Source: Clostridium sartagoforme AAU1 (GTDB taxonomy: Bacteria > Bacillota > Clostridia > Clostridiales > Clostridiaceae). Taken from it: 43,290 nt of DNA. The notes beneath the pieces are model-generated. The model ran no database searches. It had not been told where the DNA came from and saw only the letters and a list, made by a program, of their open reading frames with translations. The stretch lies in NCBI RefSeq assembly GCF_000401215.1, contig NZ_ASRV01000026.1, positions 1 to 43,290 of the forward strand. The letters run 5' to 3'. This document shows, piece by piece, positions 27,019 to 38,050 of this stretch. Each line of letters begins with the position of its first letter. Position 1 is the first letter of the stretch. Made by a program: the position numbers and the translations under genes.

Positions 27019-27807
27019 TTACTCCTCCTTTCCTAAATAAGCTTCTTGAACATCTTTATTACATTGAATTTCCTTTGGAGTTCCTTCAGCTAATTTTTTT
27101 CCAAAAGATATTGCACATATTCGATCACAGATATCCATTACAAGTCTCATATCATGTTCTACTAATAAAATGTTACATTTGTATTCATCTCTTATATTCC
27201 TAATTAATTTTGCTAATTCTAAAGTTTCAGTATCATTTAGTCCGGCTGCAGGTTCATCTAGAATTATTAATTTAGGGTTGCTCATAAGAGTTCTTCCTAG
27301 TTCTATCTTTTTTAATATTCCATAAGGTTGTCCACCTGCAAGTTCATTTTTCTTACTTTCGATTCCTAAGAATTCTAAAATTTTTTCTGCCTTTTCTATA
27401 TTTTTTTCTTCTTCCTTTTTAGACTTTCTAGTTCTTAATGAATTAGAAAATAGTCCTGACTTATAAGCAATATGTGCTCCTATAAGTAGATTTTCTAATA
27501 AACTTAAATCTTGAATAACCTCAACATTCTGGAATGTTCTAACTAAGCCAAGCCTTATAATGTCATGAGTACTTTTTTCTACTAAATTTACATCTTTATC
27601 TTCTATTGTTTTAAATATTACTTTTCCACTATTAGGCTTATAAAATTGAGTTATGCAATTAAATACAGTAGTTTTACCTGCCCCATTTGGTCCTATTAAT
27701 CCATATATTTCTCCTTGATTTATATGAAAGCTTAAATCATCAACAGCTTTTAACCCTCCAAATGCTATTGATAAATTTTCAACCTTAAGTGTTTGCATTA
27801 AGCTCAT
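27019..27807 (-). CDS. Liv-type ABC transporter ATP-binding protein (LivG-like)
   Basis: A 262-residue ATPase with Walker A GPNGAGKTTVFN (39-50), Q-loop region VRTFQNVEVI and Walker B IILDEPAAGLND. The usual LivG signature ELGRTLMSNPKL has the core GGQPYGILKKIELGR in place of LSGGQ, as is common for this subfamily. The start overlaps the livM end by 23 bases. Confidence 0.92.
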   Translation of the reverse strand: MSLMQTLKVENLSIAFGGLKAVDDLSFHINQGEIYGLIGPNGAGKTTVFNCITQFYKPNSGKVIFKTIEDKDVNLVEKSTHDIIRLGLVRTFQNVEVIQDLSLLENLLIGAHIAYKSGLFSNSLRTRKSKKEEEKNIEKAEKILEFLGIESKKNELAGGQPYGILKKIELGRTLMSNPKLIILDEPAAGLNDTETLELAKLIRNIRDEYKCNILLVEHDMRLVMDICDRICAISFGKKLAEGTPKEIQCNKDVQEAYLGKEE

Positions 27808-28795
27808 TTACTTTCACCTTCTTCTTATTAATATATTTTTTAATATCTTTTCCTATATAGATCAATCCGTGTGGATAAAATAGTATTACGATGATTATTA
27901 ATATTCCTGTAAAAATATAAGCAAGTCCATCTATACTACCTATTACCGGAAGCTGCTTTAATATTAATTCTGGCACCCCAAATACTATTATTGAACCTAT
28001 AATAGGGCCCGTAATAGTTCTTAACCCTCCAATAACTATTACCGCTAGTATTTGTAGAGATAAAAGTAAATTCCATGTGGCTGGATAAGAAAATCTTATA
28101 AAATGAACGTATAACACTCCTCCTAAAGATGCATATACTGTTGCTATTGCGAATGCTGTAAGTTTGTATTTTAATAAATTAATTCCCATAGCTTGAGCAG
28201 CTGGCTCACTAACTCTCATTGTAAGTAGTGCTCTTCCTGTTGATGAATGTATAAAATTATCTGTAAGTATCATGACTATGATTAATATAACTACAATCAA
28301 TATGAACGTTGTATCCCTATTTAAGCCAAATCCAAAAATTTCTGGATATGAAGCTGTTTTCCCCGAAAATCCTCCTGTTATATTATCAAATTCAATGAAT
28401 ATCTTTTTAAATATTTCTGATACTGCTAAGGTTGCTATCGCTAGATACATTCCTGAAATCCTTAATGATACAAGTCCTATTAAAAGTCCTATTATTAAAG
28501 GAACTATTATTGATATTATTAATGAAACCAGAAATGGTAATTTTAGATCTTGAGTTAAGTATGCAGATAAATATGCACCAAACCCCATAAATCCTGCAGT
28601 ACCTAATGATATTAAACCTGAATATCCTAAAAGAACATTTAATCCTACAGCTACTATTGCATAAAATAGTATTGTTCCAAAAGTAGTTATAGTTGAACTT
28701 TTTATAATTCCCATATCTTGTAATAATGGTAATGATGCTAATATAATTCCAAGCAGAATATATTTACTATATCTATTTTCAAATAGTTTTTTCAT
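27785..28795 (-). CDS. Liv-type ABC transporter permease (LivM-like)
   Basis: A 336-residue permease with about eight to ten hydrophobic segments and the family motif LSGYSGLISLGTAGFMGFGAY-like region near residues 55-75, plus RALLTMRVSEPAAQAMGIN (about 190-208), the coupling loop that contacts the ATPases. It lies 13 bases after livH. Confidence 0.92.
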   Translation of the reverse strand: MKKLFENRYSKYILLGIILASLPLLQDMGIIKSSTITTFGTILFYAIVAVGLNVLLGYSGLISLGTAGFMGFGAYLSAYLTQDLKLPFLVSLIISIIVPLIIGLLIGLVSLRISGMYLAIATLAVSEIFKKIFIEFDNITGGFSGKTASYPEIFGFGLNRDTTFILIVVILIIVMILTDNFIHSSTGRALLTMRVSEPAAQAMGINLLKYKLTAFAIATVYASLGGVLYVHFIRFSYPATWNLLLSLQILAVIVIGGLRTITGPIIGSIIVFGVPELILKQLPVIGSIDGLAYIFTGILIIIVILFYPHGLIYIGKDIKKYINKKKVKVNELNANT

Positions 28796-28808
28796 ACTTT
28801 TGCGCCTC

Positions 28809-29684
28809 CTATACCTTCTTTATTATTTTCTTGCCTATTATTCCATTCGGTCTTAGAACTATAAATAGTAAAATTAAAGTAAATAATATAGGCTCCCCCC
28901 AGGTTGATGAAACATAATATATAAGTACATTTCTACCAAGTCCAATTATATATGCTCCAAGTACTGGGCCATAGAAGGTTTGGAATCCACCTAGTACACA
29001 GGCTATAAGTGCATTAGTTTGAACATTATCCATCATAGATACATTTACAGTTATTGCTGGTGCAAGCATTAAAGCTGCTAATGTTCCTAATGCTGCAGCT
29101 ATTGCCCAAGCTCCCATTGTTACTAATGAAGTAGGTACTCCCATTAATCTAGCTGTTTGTTCATTAGATGCTGTAACTCTTACAGCAAGTCCCCATTTTG
29201 TATTCTGTAAAAAATAAAATAGTACTGCCATTATAATTAGTCCAACTATTATATTTAATAATGCATTATAAGATATAGATGCTCCGAATATATTAACTGC
29301 TCCACTTTCTATGAATTTAGGAAAATTTAGTGGTGTTGAACCAAATATCATTGGTGCTATTCCTAAAAATAGCATTATTATTCCAAAAGTTATAATTTGC
29401 TTTCCTACTGCTGATGTCTTTTTAGCTTTTCTAATAATTATGATATCTACTAATACCCCAGATACAAAAGCTGCAATCATTCCAATTATAGCTGCTCCCC
29501 ATGACGGTAATCCAAAATGAATTAAAGCAAATGTTGCAACAAAAGCATTGAACATTCCTATTGAACCTTGTGCAAAATTAGTAGTTTTACTTGTTCTAAA
29601 AATTATTATTATTCCAAGTGCAGCCAAGGCATAAACGCTTCCAGTTTCTAAACTACTAAATAATATTTGAAAAAATGTATCCAT
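28809..29684 (-). CDS. Liv-type ABC transporter permease (LivH-like)
   Basis: A 291-residue permease with about eight membrane helices. LivH features: TNFAQGSIGMFNAFVA (about 34-49), VRVTASNEQTARLMGV (about 172-187, coupling loop), and the C-terminal LRPNGIIGKK. Its ATG lies 3 bases after the KASIII stop, with the ribosome binding site inside that gene, so importer and KASIII-like enzyme are translationally linked. Confidence 0.92.
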   Translation of the reverse strand: MDTFFQILFSSLETGSVYALAALGIIIIFRTSKTTNFAQGSIGMFNAFVATFALIHFGLPSWGAAIIGMIAAFVSGVLVDIIIIRKAKKTSAVGKQIITFGIIMLFLGIAPMIFGSTPLNFPKFIESGAVNIFGASISYNALLNIIVGLIIMAVLFYFLQNTKWGLAVRVTASNEQTARLMGVPTSLVTMGAWAIAAALGTLAALMLAPAITVNVSMMDNVQTNALIACVLGGFQTFYGPVLGAYIIGLGRNVLIYYVSSTWGEPILFTLILLFIVLRPNGIIGKKIIKKV

Positions 29685-29687
29685 GCT

Positions 29688-30707
29688 TTAACACTCTCCC
29701 CATTTTATTACGTTTGCCGACCATACATAGCCGATTCCAGCAGCTATCATCAATACTACCGAACCCTTCTTTACCTTTCCATCTTTTAATGCAAGTTTTA
29801 ATGATAATATTTGATCTACTTGTCCCATATGTCCGTAATCTGATAAATAAATTGATTGCTCATCTTTTAGCCCTAGTTCTTTTAGCATAAAATCATGCAT
29901 AGATTTTTTAAAATGTAGTACTGCAAGATAATCTATATCTTCTCTTTTTAATCCTGATTTTTCTAAAGCTTTATCAATACATTCAAACCAATTTGGCATT
30001 GAAACTGCATTTAATCCATCTTTCATATGTTTTGGATCCATTAGTCTTAATGACTTATATCCTTCTTCAACATTATTTGAATTGAATGGATTTGCTATTC
30101 CACCTATTTCTACCCCTGCATCCCTTGAAAAGGTTCCATCTGCTTTTATATGTGATCCTAGTAAAATATTTTTTCCTGCATTTTTCTTTAATATTATTGC
30201 ACCTCCCCCAGCTGATAGGTTGTACATCATTGACATGTTTGAATCTGAATAATCAACAAAGTCTCCGTTTCTATATCCTCCAACTACCATAATGGTATCT
30301 ATTGATTCATCTGCTAAAAGCATATCCTTAGCTATTTTTAATGCAGATACTGTTGTGCAACATCTATTTTGAACATCTATTCCCCATGCATTTTTTGCAC
30401 CTATTTTCCCTTGTATATACAAAGCTGATGTTGTAAGTGGATACTCCTTCCACTCCTCTCCCATACATAAAATTACATCTATTTCTTCTGGAGACATATT
30501 AGCATCTTTTAGTGCATCTAAAGCTGCCTTTACTCCCATCTCTTGAGTTCCATCACTTTCTCCTGGTATAGTCTTTTCTACTATTCCTAATTTTTTTATT
30601 ACAGCTTCTTCACTCCAAATACCATTTGTTGCTTCTGAAATCTCTTTTGCTGTCATTTTAGTTTCTGGTATATAAAGTCCTAACCCTACTATTCCTACAT
30701 TAACCAT
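29688..30707 (-). CDS. KASIII-like 3-oxoacyl synthase with Asn replaced by His
   Basis: A 339-residue thiolase-fold enzyme of the FabH/KASIII group and first gene of the importer operon. By position, C116 (QNRCCTT) and H265 (VLHFKKS) match the catalytic Cys and His; the third residue, normally Asn in a GN motif, is H293 in DYGHMGQVD. The Cys-His-His set suggests a reaction other than ordinary fatty-acid initiation. The start is ATG 30705-30707 with GGAGG before it; the frame is open to 30791 but that extension crosses the promoter. The product and substrate are unknown. Its position before a carboxylate-type importer suggests condensation or transfer of a short acyl-CoA. Confidence 0.75.
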   Translation of the reverse strand: MVNVGIVGLGLYIPETKMTAKEISEATNGIWSEEAVIKKLGIVEKTIPGESDGTQEMGVKAALDALKDANMSPEEIDVILCMGEEWKEYPLTTSALYIQGKIGAKNAWGIDVQNRCCTTVSALKIAKDMLLADESIDTIMVVGGYRNGDFVDYSDSNMSMMYNLSAGGGAIILKKNAGKNILLGSHIKADGTFSRDAGVEIGGIANPFNSNNVEEGYKSLRLMDPKHMKDGLNAVSMPNWFECIDKALEKSGLKREDIDYLAVLHFKKSMHDFMLKELGLKDEQSIYLSDYGHMGQVDQILSLKLALKDGKVKKGSVVLMIAAGIGYVWSANVIKWGEC

Positions 30708-30729
30708 ATTAATCCTCCATTTCAATAAT

Positions 30730-30757
30730 TTTATAGTATGTAAGTGTTTACTTTCAA
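30730..30757 (-). promoter_or_regulatory. Promoter of the KASIII-liv-CoA-transferase operon
   Basis: On the minus strand TTGAAA (30752-30757), 16-base spacer, TATAAA (30730-30735). The TetR-type inverted repeat fills the spacer, so repressor and polymerase could not bind together. Confidence 0.7.
30739..30756 (-). promoter_or_regulatory. TetR-type operator 3, between -35 and -10 of the KASIII operon
   Basis: TGTAAG-TGTTTA-CTTTCA on the plus strand; one mismatch between half-sites. It differs from operator 4 at only three of 18 positions, all in the spacer. The remaining 30758-31300 interval contains no gene or RNA that I can recognise. Confidence 0.72.
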
Positions 30758-31307
30758 TTTCATTGTAAACCTTTTCCCTTTTAACTGTCAATATCCTTTT
30801 AATGAATTTTCTGATAATTCTTGATAAAGCATTTTTTATAGATTATTTTTAGTAATTCATTAAATTTCTCCTTATTACTTTTACAACTTGTTATTTAGTT
30901 ATAATTTATAAAAATTGTATCCATATAAGTTTACTTATTTTGTTACTTTCCTCCAAATCAATACAACCTTACATATGTACACTTGAAAATTTAAGGAAAT
31001 AAATAAATATAAATATTTTCAATAGGATAAGTTAGGGAAAAGTTCCGAAAGCAAAAAAGTAGATTGACTTAATTATTCACAATATGCATTTTCAAAAGTT
31101 CACATGAACATATCATATAAAAAAAGAATTTGATAGAAGATAACTTAATAATTTAAAAAGAATCTTGTATTACACTAACTATGTAAGGTTAGTTATTGCT
31201 ACAAAAGCTTTGGTTTTATATTAATAATTTATAGGAAAATTAATAACTTCCTTATATAAAATTAAATTAAATTATTTTAAAAAATTTCAGAAAATTGATA
31301 TAATTTA

Positions 31308-31336
31308 TTTACATTTTTTCTCTTATTTGGTAAAAT
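31308..31336 (+). promoter_or_regulatory. Promoter of the first bacteriocin-like gene
   Basis: TTTACA (31308-31313), 17-base spacer, TAAAAT (31331-31336), 38 bases before the ATG. A TATAAT at 31352-31357 is a possible second -10. Confidence 0.6.
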
Positions 31337-31374
31337 AGTATAGAAGCCTAGTATAATAGTTAAGAAGGAGTATT

Positions 31375-32067
31375 ATGAAAATAAAATTAAGTAAATTTCT
31401 AAGTACTATAATTCTGATTGCACTGGCAACCAATATTAGTGTACCTGCGTCAGCGAATTCACTTTCTATTGATAATGAGCATATAAAAGCAGGAAAATAT
31501 GTTAACCCAAATATAACTTTAATGAGTGAAGAACTAATTAAAAAAGCTGATAAATATGTAAATATTGAGAATGATGAGTATGTATTAGATAATAGTATTT
31601 ACATCGATCCTATGTTATCAGAAAGTGAGATAAAAGAAGTAAAATTAAATATATCAAATACCAATAACTTACTTAAAAATAATACCAATAAATCTGTAAA
31701 AAGCGCAGAAAAATCAATTGAAATAACTTTTTCTGATCAACAAATGAAATCTGTATTTGAAAAAGCTGGAGTAGAAGTAAATGATATGGCTGTTGCTAGG
31801 GTAGAAGCTAATGGTATAAACAAACTTGAATCATACTGGTGGGGATACTATATATATTTAGATTCATATTATACAGGACTTGCTGTAACTGTTGCCACTG
31901 CAACATTAGCAGGTATACTAGCTGCTCTACTTCCCCCAATTGCTGCAATTGCACCATCTGTAGCAACAGCAATGATAGCATATCATTTAGGATATCAATA
32001 CGGAGATACTGGAATGATTATTTCTTGGAATAGCGTACTAGGGTTTCAAAAAGCATGGAGTCAATAA
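31375..32067 (+). CDS. Secreted precursor with bacteriocin-like C-terminus (copy 1)
   Basis: I do not recognise a named family. The 230-residue protein has a signal peptide (1-27, KFLSTIILIALATNISVPASA), a charged propeptide-like middle (about 45-150), then YWWGYYIYLDSYY (154-166), a hydrophobic Ala/Pro-rich core (168-205) and the end SWNSVLGFQKAWSQ. The layout resembles clostridial and Bacillus peptides released from the C-terminus of a larger exported precursor (closticin 574, SdpC), without clear sequence identity. A 58-residue membrane protein overlaps its stop codon, as an immunity gene would. Copy 2 at 32364 shares the middle and end but not the core. It could also be a surface or signalling protein. 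Confidence 0.6.
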   Translation: MKIKLSKFLSTIILIALATNISVPASANSLSIDNEHIKAGKYVNPNITLMSEELIKKADKYVNIENDEYVLDNSIYIDPMLSESEIKEVKLNISNTNNLLKNNTNKSVKSAEKSIEITFSDQQMKSVFEKAGVEVNDMAVARVEANGINKLESYWWGYYIYLDSYYTGLAVTVATATLAGILAALLPPIAAIAPSVATAMIAYHLGYQYGDTGMIISWNSVLGFQKAWSQ

Positions 32068-32231
32068 AAAAGTATAAATTAACAATATTCTCTGTAATTC
32101 TCTGTATTTTTTTACTATATATCATTCATTTTTATATGAATCATAGTTTATTAAAACTTCTACTATGGATAATAGTGGTATTAATGTCTGGAGCCATAAT
32201 ACAATATGAGAAAAAGTTAAATAAAAAATAG
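32055..32231 (+). CDS. Small two-helix membrane protein, candidate immunity protein
   Basis: A 58-residue protein whose ATG (32055-32057) overlaps the last 13 bases of the preceding gene in another frame. It begins MESIKKYKLT and has two hydrophobic helices (about 9-26, FSVILCIFLLYIIHFY, and 32-50, LLKLLLWIIVVLMSGAII) with a lysine-rich C-terminus. Size, charge and coupling fit bacteriocin immunity proteins. It lacks a separate strong ribosome binding site and is probably translated by re-initiation. It is too short for most automatic gene calls. Confidence 0.6.
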   Translation: MESIKKYKLTIFSVILCIFLLYIIHFYMNHSLLKLLLWIIVVLMSGAIIQYEKKLNKK

Positions 32232-32363
32232 TTTTATAATTTTTTACTATTATACTAGGAGAATCTATTAAAGGAAGAGATTTATAGAAGTGCCATATTT
32301 CAAAATAAATCCGAGCTACTTCTTATCTATTCAGTTATTTTATAAAAAAATAGGAGGCTTATT

Positions 32364-33035
32364 ATGAAAAATATTTTTTACAAAGTTATAGTATTTACAA
32401 TATTGATAGCACTGGTAGGTAATATTAGCATATCAGTATCAGCTAAATCAATAAATAACAATCAACTTACTATCAATTCAAATGCAACTTTAATGAGCAA
32501 AGAATTAATTGAAAAAGCTGATAAATACGTAAATATTAAAAATGGTGAATTTGTATTAGATAATAGTGCTTATAGGGATTCCGTTTTATCAGAAAGTGAG
32601 ATACAAGAAGTAAAATTAAATATAGTAAATTCTAATAACTTACTTAAAGGAAATAACAATAATTCTGTAAACAGTGAAGAAAAATCAATTAAAATCAGTT
32701 TTTCTGATCAACAAATGAACACCGCATTTGAAAAATATGGTATAAATGTCAATGATATATCTGCTGCTAGTGCAGAAGTATCTGGCGTAAATCAAGTTGT
32801 AACCTATTGGTGGGGATATTATATATACTTAGATTCATACTATACTGAGCTTGCATTTTATATGAATCAGGCAGCATTAGCAGCTGCTTTTAGTAGTTTA
32901 TTCCCATACCTTCGAATCACACAAGCGTTAGCAACAGTAATGATAATTAAAAGATTATGGGAAAGATTTTGGGGTTCTGGGTGCGTTGTATCATGGAATA
33001 CTGCATTAGGATATCAAGATTCATGGAGTCAATAA
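32364..33035 (+). CDS. Secreted precursor with bacteriocin-like C-terminus (copy 2)
   Basis: A 223-residue paralog of 31375-32067, translated from ATG after ATAGGAGGC. It keeps the signal peptide (1-27), the segments LSESEIQEVKLNI and FSDQQMNTAFEK, YWWGYYIYLDSYYT (148-161) and SWNTALGYQDSWSQ at the end. The core between (162-205) is different: it holds an amphipathic, basic stretch (IIKRLWERFWGSG) instead of the Ala/Pro-rich helix of copy 1. Conserved flanks around a changed core fit a toxin that diversified after duplication. The overlapping ATGGAGTCAATAAA start found after copy 1 is repeated here, but a stop follows ten codons later. Confidence 0.6.
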   Translation: MKNIFYKVIVFTILIALVGNISISVSAKSINNNQLTINSNATLMSKELIEKADKYVNIKNGEFVLDNSAYRDSVLSESEIQEVKLNIVNSNNLLKGNNNNSVNSEEKSIKISFSDQQMNTAFEKYGINVNDISAASAEVSGVNQVVTYWWGYYIYLDSYYTELAFYMNQAALAAAFSSLFPYLRITQALATVMIIKRLWERFWGSGCVVSWNTALGYQDSWSQ

Positions 33036-33056
33036 AAATATTAATAAAGATTTAAG
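33024..33056 (+). pseudogene. Remnant of the second immunity-like reading frame
   Basis: ATGGAGTCAATAAAAAT repeats the start of the 58-residue gene in the same overlap position, but the frame ends as MESIKILIKI-stop. No hydrophobic continuation is seen in other frames. It looks like loss of the membrane-protein part after duplication. The start coordinate is approximate by a base or two. Confidence 0.5.
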
Positions 33057-33097
33057 TCATCTTTTAACTACCTATTATCATTTAAATATGAAAACAA

Positions 33098-33141
33098 GGA
33101 GCTGTCACACTAATTTTTTTATCTACTAATGCTACAGCCCC
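33098..33141. terminator. Terminator between the bacteriocin-like genes and bglA
   Basis: GGAGCTGT and ACAGCCCC can form an 8-bp stem (one G-U on the minus strand), with partly complementary CACTAAT/ATTAGT-type sequence inside. A T-rich stretch follows on the minus strand. It probably serves the converging transcripts, with moderate certainty. Confidence 0.5.
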
Positions 33142-33169
33142 CTATTTTATAATCTATTAGTATTTATTA

Positions 33170-34668
<1,499 letters not shown>

Positions 34669-34692
34669 ATATTTTAACTAAAGTTTATATAA

Positions 34693-36585
<1,893 letters not shown>

Positions 36586-36634
36586 TTAATTCCTCACTTT
36601 CAAAATTTAATATATTTAAGTTTTGAAGAATTAA

Positions 36635-36664
36635 GGTTTTGCCTGATCGAATCAGTTACAATCC
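36635..36664 (-). promoter_or_regulatory. RAT site A, next to bglP, with a start-masking hairpin
   Basis: Thirty bases on the minus strand, GGATTGTAACTG...CAGGCAAAACC, the LicT/BglG ribonucleic antiterminator. It matches site B base for base. The sequence after it (CTTAATTC, TTCAAAA) pairs with TTTTGAA and GAATTAAG around the bglP ribosome binding site, about 36588-36634, and no T-tract follows. So the alternative fold would hide the start rather than terminate. Confidence 0.8.
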
Positions 36665-36738
36665 TATGAAACTTCCGGTTAAAAATTAATTTTCCTATTA
36701 TCTCCTCCTAACGTATTTATTTATCAGTTTATATAATA

Positions 36739-36865
36739 AAAACCTAAATTAACTTTGAATTCCACTAATCACTATAAATATAACAATACTTAAATATAGT
36801 ATAAATCTATTAGTAAAATTTTAATAATTAACTTAGGTTTTGCCTGATCGAATCAGTTACAATCC
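36739..36865 (-). promoter_or_regulatory. RAT site B and overlapping terminator, licT-bglP intergenic
   Basis: RAT at 36836-36865, then a long-loop terminator: AAAACCTAAGTTAA pairs with TTAATTTAGGTTTT (36828-36841 with 36739-36752) followed by a T-rich stretch. The first arm overlaps the AAAACC of the RAT, so LicT binding prevents termination. An unused AGGAGGAG ribosome binding site lies at about 36703-36711, with no ATG after it. Confidence 0.85.
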
Positions 36866-36891
36866 TAAAAAATGTTAGAACTTATTAAGTT

Positions 36892-37728
36892 TTAATAATT
36901 TTCTTTTACAACTCTTGCTGTATGCACTATAAGATATAATTTTTCTTCTTTTGTTAATTCATTATTAAACTTTTGTTTTATAAATCCTTCTATTTTTCTT
37001 GTACATTCATATGATTTTGGGTACTTATTTTTAATCATTTCAAATAAATCATTATCATTATCTTCATAGTATTTTCCATTAACTAATCTTTGAGCAAAGA
37101 ATTTTAAATGAGTAATAAATCTATAGTAATTTATTGATTCTTCATCAAAATCAACATTGAAATGATATTTTACAATCTTAAGAATTTCATTAATTAAATT
37201 TATAATATCAACTATTTGAGGCATATCTTGACTTAATTCTCCATTTAGAATATGCATTGCTATTGAAGCAGCCTCATCTTCTGGTAATTCTATATTTATT
37301 CTATTTTTTATAATTTCTAATGCTTTTAAACCAACTTCAAATTCTGCCTTATGTAATCTTTTAATATCCCAAAGCATCACATTTTTCATTTCCAAATTAC
37401 TTTTATATCTGTTTATAGAAAAGCTTATATGATCAGTAAGTGTTAAATATATATTTTCATTTAGTTTTGTGTCTAACTTTTTTTCTGCATATTTAATTAC
37501 TTCTTCAGCTATTTCTAAATTCTCTACAGAAATATCATTAACTAATGCTATTAACTTATCATTTATGCTTTTATTCTTTAAAACAAATATCTTATCTACT
37601 TTTTCCTGATCAATTTCATCACCTTTCTTTTTTTGAAAGGCTATTCCTCTTCCCATAACAACTGATTCTTCATTATTTTCGTTTATAATTGTAATAACAT
37701 TATTATTTAACACCTTATTTATTATCAT
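36892..37728 (-). CDS. licT: BglG/LicT-family transcription antiterminator
   Basis: A 278-residue RNA-binding regulator. CAT domain (1-55, MIINKVLNNNVITIINENNEE-type start, GRGIAFQKKKGD), PRD1 (about 65-170) and PRD2 (about 172-278), with phosphorylatable histidines such as those in LTDHISFSI and DEAASIAMHIL. It is active when beta-glucosides relieve PTS phosphorylation. Its own leader has a RAT site and terminator, giving positive feedback. The start follows AAAGGAG. Confidence 0.94.
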   Translation of the reverse strand: MIINKVLNNNVITIINENNEESVVMGRGIAFQKKKGDEIDQEKVDKIFVLKNKSINDKLIALVNDISVENLEIAEEVIKYAEKKLDTKLNENIYLTLTDHISFSINRYKSNLEMKNVMLWDIKRLHKAEFEVGLKALEIIKNRINIELPEDEAASIAMHILNGELSQDMPQIVDIINLINEILKIVKYHFNVDFDEESINYYRFITHLKFFAQRLVNGKYYEDNDNDLFEMIKNKYPKSYECTRKIEGFIKQKFNNELTKEEKLYLIVHTARVVKENY

Positions 37729-37842
37729 ATCTCTAATCTCCTTTATAGTAATTTTTTATTAGAAATATTTAAGCCTTACCTAAAATAGCCTGATTACATA
37801 TTTCATATATTAATATGTATTATTTTGCATTTATATAAAAAT

Positions 37843-37932
37843 AAACCTAAATCAACATCAAATAGCTATAGTTTTATTACTATAACAAATTTGGTATCAA
37901 TTTAGGTTTTGCCTGCTTTCCAGTAACAATCC
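37843..37932 (-). promoter_or_regulatory. RAT site C and overlapping terminator in the licT leader
   Basis: RAT at 37905-37932 (GGATTGTTACTGG...GCAGGCAAAACC on the minus strand), then AAACCTAAAT pairing with ATTTAGGTTT (37900-37909 with 37843-37852) and a T-rich stretch. It is 28 bases long and differs in the loop from sites A and B. Confidence 0.87.
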
Positions 37933-37961
37933 ATAAATGGATCCATATTTAATATAAATAT

Positions 37962-37990
37962 ATTTTAATATCTTTTGTAAACATTGTCAA
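37962..37990 (-). promoter_or_regulatory. Promoter of the licT-bglP-bglA operon
   Basis: On the minus strand TTGACA (37985-37990), 17-base spacer, TAAAAT (37962-37967), about 30 bases before RAT site C. Confidence 0.83.
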
Positions 37991-38050
37991 CATATTTTAT
38001 GTTGTAACTTTACTAAAAATATTACCTGGTATAAATAATATTTATAATAA

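Noticed and set aside
25021..29684. Plain leucine/isoleucine/valine transporter
   Set aside because: The family name allows it, but the binding-protein family covers many acids and the neighbours are CoA-acid enzymes, so the amino acid label is not asserted.
30708..30791. 28-codon extension of the KASIII-like gene
   Set aside because: It would cross the promoter and operator; GGAGG before the ATG at 30707 fixes the start.
30965..31190. Inverted pair AACCTTACATA (30965-30975) and TATGTAAGGTT (31180-31190) in the large spacer
   Set aside because: An 11-base match 205 bases apart in AT-rich DNA, without gene or element between; probably chance.
30792..31300. Search for a riboswitch or small RNA in the longest gene-free stretch
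   Set aside because: No recognisable conserved core, stable long hairpin or convincing small reading frame was found.
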